Below, one piece after another: positions 6,867-10,793 of a stretch of DNA of 10,793 bases. The DNA is from Chlamydiota bacterium (GTDB lineage: Bacteria > Chlamydiota > Chlamydiia > Chlamydiales > SLFE01): positions 1-10,793 of the forward strand of contig JAAKFL010000048.1 in assembly GCA_011065065.1 (NCBI GenBank), read 5' to 3'. The translations under genes and the position numbers were made by a program. Numbering within the stretch: position 1 is the first letter of the stretch; each line of letters begins with the position of its first letter. The notes under the pieces were generated by a model that was not told the DNA's origin, ran no database searches, and saw only the letters and a program-made list of their open reading frames with translations.

Positions 6867-7685
6867 CTATGAATATTTTTGATTTGACTTCATAAACTTG
6901 TTGTAGATTTCCTTTTTTGGAATAGGACGGATTTTTGCCAGAATTTTAATGGCTTCTTTTTGAGAGACTTGAAAAGTGTCCTGAAGCATCTTTAAATGCT
7001 GTTCAAGGGATAGGGATTCCCACATGTCGTGGCGACACTGATCAATCAGTAAAACGATTTCCCCTTTGAAATTAGATTGCTCTACGATATCTTGAGCAGG
7101 TCCTCGAATAAATTCTTCGAACTTCTTCGTCAGTTCCCGGGCAATCACCACTTCTCTTTCGGGATCGAGTTGAGCCATCAGTTCCAAAACTTTTTTGATT
7201 CGGTGTGGGGATTCGTAGCAAATGGTGGTTCCCTCATAAGTCAAAATGTCGAGCAGGGTTTCTTGGAGTTGTCCTCGTTTTTTGGGGAGAAATCCGACGA
7301 ATTGGAAGGGGGTAGTGCGGAGTCCTGATCCCACAAGAGCGTGGATCAGAGCGCAGGGTCCTGGGATGGGGGTTACCGATATTCCTTCTTCAATGCATTT
7401 TTGAACCAGCCGTTCTCCGGGATCGCAGATGCACGGAGTTCCCGCGTCGGAGATCAAGGAAATCGTTTTCCCTTCTCTAAGCAAGGAAATCACCTCATTT
7501 TCTCGTTTGGATTCCGAGAATTTGTGGTAGCTTTTTAGTGGTTTTTGGATTCCATGATGTTTCAGAAGAATGGAGCTGTGTCGCGTGTCTTCGCAAAGAA
7601 TCACATCAGAATCGCCAAGAACTTCCAACGCTCTTTGCGTTATATCTTTCAGGTTACCAATAGGAGTCGTAACTAAATAAAGCAT
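6867..7685 (-). CDS. rsmI: 16S rRNA 2'-O-methyltransferase RsmI
   Basis: RsmI methylates the ribose of C1402 in 16S rRNA using S-adenosylmethionine, fine-tuning the decoding centre. The 272-residue protein shows the family series in order: TTPIGNLKDIT at 6-16, CEDTR at 31-35, ISDAGTPCICDPG at 78-90, PIPGP at 106-110, GFLPKK at 131-136, YESPHR near 158, then RELTKKFEEF. A C-terminal helical region (SQKEAIKILAKIR) follows, so the protein is complete and slightly shorter than the roughly 286-residue E. coli form. ATG 7683-7685 is fixed by the conserved N terminus. No Shine-Dalgarno sequence precedes it; the 15-nt gap to the tRNA is mostly T. It is probably co-transcribed with the tRNA. Confidence 0.96.
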   Translation of the reverse strand: MLYLVTTPIGNLKDITQRALEVLGDSDVILCEDTRHSSILLKHHGIQKPLKSYHKFSESKRENEVISLLREGKTISLISDAGTPCICDPGERLVQKCIEEGISVTPIPGPCALIHALVGSGLRTTPFQFVGFLPKKRGQLQETLLDILTYEGTTICYESPHRIKKVLELMAQLDPEREVVIARELTKKFEEFIRGPAQDIVEQSNFKGEIVLLIDQCRHDMWESLSLEQHLKMLQDTFQVSQKEAIKILAKIRPIPKKEIYNKFMKSNQKYS

Positions 7686-7700
7686 AAGAATTCAAAAAAA

Positions 7701-7772
7701 AGGTGGCACCCAGATTCGAACTGGGGAATGGAAGCTTTGCAGGCTTCTGCCTTACCACTTGGCTATGCCACC
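7701..7772 (-). tRNA. tRNA-Cys (anticodon GCA)
   Basis: On the minus strand the acceptor stem GGTGGCA pairs exactly with TGCCACC (7702-7708). The anticodon stem GAAGC/GCTTC encloses loop CTGCAAA with anticodon GCA, and the T-arm is CCCAG/CTGGG around TTCGAAT. The discriminator base is U, as usual for bacterial tRNA-Cys. CCA is not encoded and must be added by nucleotidyltransferase. The 72-nt length without CCA is normal. A seven-T run follows directly, then rsmI 15 nt downstream. Confidence 0.97.
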
Positions 7773-7790
7773 ATTGGGATTGATAAAAGT

Positions 7791-7819
7791 ATCTTAGCTC
7801 ATGGATGGTAAAGAATCAA
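7791..7819 (-). promoter_or_regulatory. Probable sigma-70-type promoter of tRNA-Cys (and rsmI)
   Basis: On the minus strand TTGATT (7814-7819) and TAAGAT (7791-7796) are separated by exactly 17 nt, and the tRNA 5' end is 18 nt beyond the -10 box. Its upstream edge lies only a few bases from the outer inverted repeat. Confidence 0.65.
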
Positions 7820-7830
7820 CCGTAAAATAA

Positions 7831-7904
7831 CTTCTTGAAGTGCGAAGGCAAGCTCTTACAATTCTACACATCTTTTTCTTGATACAAAATAAAAAAAAAT
7901 CACT
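7831..7904. repeat. Outer inverted repeat, left arm
   Basis: This arm matches the reverse complement of 8301-8378 with gaps. Blocks are CTTCTTG (7831-7837), AGTGCGAAGGC (7839-7849), a 21-nt identical block (7862-7882) and AATCACT (7898-7904). It abuts the tRNA-Cys promoter. Confidence 0.75.
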
Positions 7905-7944
7905 GCAGAGGGCACCGAAACAAATTTAGGATTTTGGTGGCTTT

Positions 7945-7990
7945 AAAATTTAACCGCGAAGATCGCGAAGACCGCGAAGATGCGCGAAGA
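7945..7990. repeat. Inner perfect inverted repeat, left arm (CGCGAAGAY units)
   Basis: These 46 nt are the exact reverse complement of 8155-8200. The arm is AAAATTTAAC followed by four CGCGAAGA units at 7955, 7964, 7973 and 7983 (periods 9, 9, 10). Confidence 0.95.
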
Positions 7991-8154
7991 AACAGACCAA
8001 TTTCAATTATTTTTTTTCAAAATCTACTGCGTAAAGAGGTTACATATAGTAAAACTAATCTTAAAAATATAAAATATTTATAAATGTAAAATCTGCTCCA
8101 TTTTGAAACTTCAAATCGGACACATTCATCGGAAAATCACTATGATTGCTCCAG

Positions 8155-8200
8155 TCTTCGCGCATCTTCGCGGTCTTCGCGATCTTCGCGGTTAAATTTT
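8155..8200. repeat. Inner perfect inverted repeat, right arm
   Basis: This is the exact reverse complement of 7945-7990, separated from it by 164 nt of AT-rich DNA. It reads as TCTTCGCG units on the plus strand and ends in GTTAAATTTT. Confidence 0.95.
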
Positions 8201-8300
8201 TAAGATATATTTCAAAAAAGAATCTTTGAACTTAGGAGTTTCTGGTTTTAAACCCGTCAAATATGTCTCAAAATTTTATTTTTTTTGAGAGGAGGTCTGA

Positions 8301-8378
8301 AGTGATTTTTTGCGTCAAGAAAAAGATGTGTAGAAACTTAAGGGCAAGCCTTCGCACTCCAATAAGATGTCCAAGAAG
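8301..8378. repeat. Outer inverted repeat, right arm
   Basis: This is the counterpart of 7831-7904. Its 21-nt core is 8315-8335 and the AGTGCGAAGGC counterpart is 8348-8358. It holds a 13-nt segment (8359-8371) absent from the left arm. It ends about 15 nt before the first possible murF start codon. Confidence 0.75.
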
Positions 8379-8424
8379 TGTCTTTATTTTTAAATGTGCA
8401 CACGTTACCCTATATTCATGCTGA
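8302..8424 (+). other. Possible leader ORF overlapping the internal murF start
   Basis: GTG 8302-8304 stands 6 nt after a perfect AGGAGG (8290-8295) and opens 40 codons ending in TGA 8422-8424, which overlaps ATG 8418-8420 as ATGCTGA. The predicted peptide is basic with several cysteines and matches nothing I recognise. Most of it lies in the outer inverted repeat, whose other arm does not keep the frame, so real coding is doubtful. It could matter for translational coupling to murF. Confidence 0.2.
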
Positions 8425-9611
8425 CAAATCCAAGTTACTTTTGCGTTGACTCCCGCCACCTCAAACCCGACGACATTTTCGTGGCACTTCCGGGTGATCG
8501 TGTGGATGGTCACGACTTTTTGCGCGAAGCTGCACAAAAAAATGCGGCGGCAGCGATTGTCAGTGAAAACTACAACGGCCCTAACTTCGGTCTCAATCTG
8601 ATTCGTGTTCCCAACACACTTCTCGCCCTCCAAAACTTGGCTCAAGAAACTCTCAAAAAAAATCGCAAAATCGTAGTTGGTGTCACGGGAACCGTGGGTA
8701 AAACAACTTGCAAAGATTTTATCGCAACACTCCTTTCTGGAAGATTCCATGTGGCCTGTACCCTCAAAAGCCAAAACTCTAAAATTTCTCTGCCGTTGAC
8801 GATTCTCAATCAGTCGGGGCGCGGAGAAGACATCCTCGTTCTCGAAATGGGAATGTCTTTCCCAGGTGAAATTCAAAGACTTACCGAAATCGCTCCTCCC
8901 GACATTGTTGTGATCACTGCCATCTCTCTTGTCCACGCCATGAACTTCGACTCGCTGGAAGAGATCGCGCGTGCTAAGGGAGAAGTCTTGAAACATCCGA
9001 AAACAGTGTTGGGGATCATCCCTGAAGATGAAAAAACTTTGTTAAAAATCGGCTCCTGTCGCAAACAAACGTTTTCTGCAGATGATTTAGACATTAATCA
9101 TCTCCCAAAGCACCATCTGAACAATGCCGCAGCAGCCATCGCTGTGTGCCGTCATTTGGGGCTTAGTGAGGAAGAAATTCAACAGAGAATCCCGTTGCTC
9201 AAAATTCCCAAAGGAAGAGGTACCTCCGTCGAAAAAAAAGGCGTTCTCTTCATTAATGATGCCTATAATGCAAGTCCTAAATCAATGAAGGCGGCATTGG
9301 AATCTATGCCAGCTTCAAAAGGAAAACGGGTGGCAGTACTTGGTGAAATGTTAGAGTTGGGAAAATTTTCCGAAGAGGCCCACATGGAGGTGGGAGCCTT
9401 CGCATTGGATCATTTAGATCACTTATTCTGTTATGGAATCCATAGCGATGCCATGGTAAAGGTTTGGAAAGAAAAAGGGCGATCTGTTCAATTTTTGATG
9501 AAAAAAAATGAGCTCTTAAGTGCCTTAAGAAAGGCTATAGAGCCGGGTGATGTTGTCTTGTTAAAGGGGTCAAATTCTTGTCGTTTGTGGGAAATATTGG
9601 AGGAATTTTAA
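8394..9611 (+). CDS. murF: UDP-N-acetylmuramoyl-tripeptide--D-alanyl-D-alanine ligase (MurF), short form
   Basis: MurF adds D-Ala-D-Ala to the UDP-MurNAc tripeptide in the cytoplasm. Landmarks are VDSRHLKPDDIFVALPGDRVDGHDF from residue 18, the ATP P-loop GVTGTVGKTT at 96-105, LEMGMSFPGE near 152, DAYNASPKSM at 289-298, GEMLELG at 317-323 and the C-terminal LKGSNSCRLWEI. At 405 residues it is shorter than E. coli MurF (452). Only 18 residues precede DSR, and the central segment before the NNAAAAIAV helix is reduced by several tens of residues. ATG 8394 follows a TAA directly and has no Shine-Dalgarno; ATG 8418 (residue 9) also lacks one but overlaps the stop of a small upstream ORF. The enzyme identity is firm, the exact start is not. 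mraY follows after 4 nt. Confidence 0.93.
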   Translation: MCTRYPIFMLTNPSYFCVDSRHLKPDDIFVALPGDRVDGHDFLREAAQKNAAAAIVSENYNGPNFGLNLIRVPNTLLALQNLAQETLKKNRKIVVGVTGTVGKTTCKDFIATLLSGRFHVACTLKSQNSKISLPLTILNQSGRGEDILVLEMGMSFPGEIQRLTEIAPPDIVVITAISLVHAMNFDSLEEIARAKGEVLKHPKTVLGIIPEDEKTLLKIGSCRKQTFSADDLDINHLPKHHLNNAAAAIAVCRHLGLSEEEIQQRIPLLKIPKGRGTSVEKKGVLFINDAYNASPKSMKAALESMPASKGKRVAVLGEMLELGKFSEEAHMEVGAFALDHLDHLFCYGIHSDAMVKVWKEKGRSVQFLMKKNELLSALRKAIEPGDVVLLKGSNSCRLWEILEEF

Positions 9612-9615
9612 TTAC

Positions 9616-10793
9616 ATGATATATCAGCTCATACACTATTTACACGGAACTTTGGGGCTGAAAGTGCCTGCTGTTTTGACCTACACATCAACACGGATGA
9701 TGCTGGCAGCATTGACTTCTTGGTTAATCTGCATTCTGATGGGGCCTCGTTTAATTAAGAAGCTCTATGAATTGAAAATCGGTCAGTCCATTCGAACGGA
9801 TGAATGTCCACTCCTTGGGGAACTCCATGCCAAAAAACAGAACACACCGACGATGGGCGGAGTCCTCATTCTCTTTTCCATGATGGTGTCAATGGTGCTC
9901 TGGATGGATCTGTCCAGTTCATTTTCTCTGATTTTGCTGTTCACCTCTTTTGGTTTGGGAGGACTAGGAGCGATTGATGATTACCTCAAAATCAAGCGGA
10001 AAAATGCCAAGGGGCTTTCGGCGAAAAAAAAGCTGGTGGCTCAGTTGCTCATTTCTGGGTTGATCGCAACTTATCTGTTTTATCCTCCTTTCACAGAATT
10101 CATCCATACTGGCCACTGGTTTGCTCCTCCTGTCGCCAAGGATCTCGCCAGCGGGGGAACAGTACTATCGCTTCAGGAATATTCATCCAGAATCTACTTG
10201 CCTTTTTTTAAAGAACCCGTGTTGTCGTTGCACGGAGCTTTCATCGTTCTGGCGATACTGTTAGCAATTCTTGTGGTGACCGGGTCGTCTAACGCAGTGA
10301 ATCTGACCGATGGGCTCGACGGTTTGGCTTCAGGTTGCTTGATTATGGTGGCGATCTGCTTGGGGCTCATTGCTTTCGTTTCGAATAATGTGGATCTCGC
10401 TCGCTACCTCAACATTTTGTATATCGAGGGGAGTGGTGAGATCGCTATTTACTTGTCGGCTTTTGCCGGCGCCTGCTTAGGGTTTTTATGGTACAACACC
10501 CATCCAGCTCAGATTTTTATGGGCGATACAGGGTCGTTGGCTTTGGGTGGGGTGATCGGAGTCTGTGCGGTGCTTTTGAAAAGGGAGTTCCTTCTTGCGA
10601 TTGTGGGGGGAATTTTTGTGGTGGAGGCTCTTTCTGTGATCCTCCAGGTGGGAAGCTACCGGTTGCGGAATAAAAAGCGGATCTTTCTGTGCGCTCCGCT
10701 CCATCATCACTTTGAGTATAAGGGATGGCATGAGACCAAAGTGGTGGTCAGATTTTGGATTGTGGGGCTGATACTGACGATTATTGGAATTGC
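9616..10793 (+). CDS. mraY: Phospho-N-acetylmuramoyl-pentapeptide-transferase (MraY), 3' end cut by window edge
   Basis: MraY is a polytopic inner-membrane enzyme that transfers phospho-MurNAc-pentapeptide to undecaprenyl phosphate, making lipid I from the MurF product. The frame is open for 392 codons to the window edge. Motifs are TPTMGG at 77-82, GAIDDYLK with Asp121/Asp122 (Mg-binding pair), SSNAVNLTDGLDGLA with Asp232 and Asp235, FMGDTGSLALGG, and the HHHFE loop starting at His363. The ending VVVRFWIVGLILTIIGI matches the last family helix, so only a few residues are missing. Compared with E. coli there are about 31 extra residues between the Asp pair and NLTDG, in the periplasmic loop around residues 157-200. 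ATG 9616 follows GGAGG (9599-9603), which lies within the end of murF. Confidence 0.97.
   Translation, partial: MIYQLIHYLHGTLGLKVPAVLTYTSTRMMLAALTSWLICILMGPRLIKKLYELKIGQSIRTDECPLLGELHAKKQNTPTMGGVLILFSMMVSMVLWMDLSSSFSLILLFTSFGLGGLGAIDDYLKIKRKNAKGLSAKKKLVAQLLISGLIATYLFYPPFTEFIHTGHWFAPPVAKDLASGGTVLSLQEYSSRIYLPFFKEPVLSLHGAFIVLAILLAILVVTGSSNAVNLTDGLDGLASGCLIMVAICLGLIAFVSNNVDLARYLNILYIEGSGEIAIYLSAFAGACLGFLWYNTHPAQIFMGDTGSLALGGVIGVCAVLLKREFLLAIVGGIFVVEALSVILQVGSYRLRNKKRIFLCAPLHHHFEYKGWHETKVVVRFWIVGLILTIIGI

Larger units (their letters stand above)
7773..8393. other. Gene-free divergent spacer between tRNA-Cys and murF
   Basis: These 621 nt carry the tRNA promoter on the minus strand and two nested inverted repeats, with an AT-rich centre (7991-8154) in which I see nothing coding. 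A TTGAAC at 8226-8231 with TAAACC 17 nt later is a weak plus-strand promoter candidate for murF. A TCTCAAAA/TTTTGAGA stem (8266-8273 with 8283-8290) precedes a strong AGGAGG at 8290-8295. Confidence 0.6.

Noticed and set aside
7955..7990. CGCGAAGA tandem units as a CRISPR array or coding repeat
   Set aside because: Units are 9 nt without spacers and there are no cas genes; although they can be read as Arg-Glu-Asp repeats, no ORF of useful length includes them.
8068..8090. AT-rich core as a replication origin or iteron region
   Set aside because: There are no DnaA-box cluster, iterons or replication genes; simple AT richness in a spacer is not enough.
8268..8996. Minus-strand open frame of 242 codons opposite murF
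   Set aside because: It is antisense to strongly conserved MurF motifs, has no recognisable domain and runs into the repeat; it is a shadow frame.

Overview
The window most likely comes from a member of the Chlamydiota outside the genus Chlamydia (an environmental or amoeba-associated family). This is inferred from remembered protein character, not from a search. The evidence is the MurF sequence style, murF directly followed by mraY, a divergent GroEL paralogue without GroES, and a FadL-type outer-membrane protein carrying one cysteine in each of five predicted turns. Base composition is moderate with AT-rich spacers. The genus cannot be fixed from the sequence alone.

Layout. Positions 1-5106 (minus strand) hold a tight five-gene cluster read in the order nadC-like phosphoribosyltransferase, groEL paralogue, FecCD-type binding protein, permease and ATPase (cut by the window edge). 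Junctions are +15, +25, -1 and -8 nt, so they look like one operon. Positions 5107-5531 are a spacer with a perfect 25-bp hairpin built from AGGAT units. Then come a FadL/OmpP1-family porin (5532-6794), the 16S rRNA methyltransferase rsmI (6867-7685) and a tRNA-Cys(GCA) (7701-7772), all on the minus strand. rsmI starts 15 nt after the tRNA and probably shares its promoter.

Positions 7773-8393 are a gene-free divergent spacer made largely of two nested inverted repeats. The inner one is a perfect 46-bp repeat made of 9-nt CGCGAAGAY units. The outer one is an imperfect repeat of about 75-80 nt that runs from just upstream of the tRNA promoter to the 5' end of murF. From 8394 the plus strand carries murF and mraY, consecutive steps of peptidoglycan precursor synthesis (UDP-MurNAc-pentapeptide, then lipid I). 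mraY runs off the right edge a few codons before its expected end.

Functionally, the right end is cell-wall synthesis and the middle is translation and envelope. The left cluster combines a chaperonin, a PRTase-fold enzyme with altered phosphate loops and a metal/chelate-type importer, whose joint purpose is not obvious. The points most worth a second look are the altered NadC and its operon partners, the nested inverted repeats touching a short-looking murF, and the cysteine pattern of the FadL-like protein.
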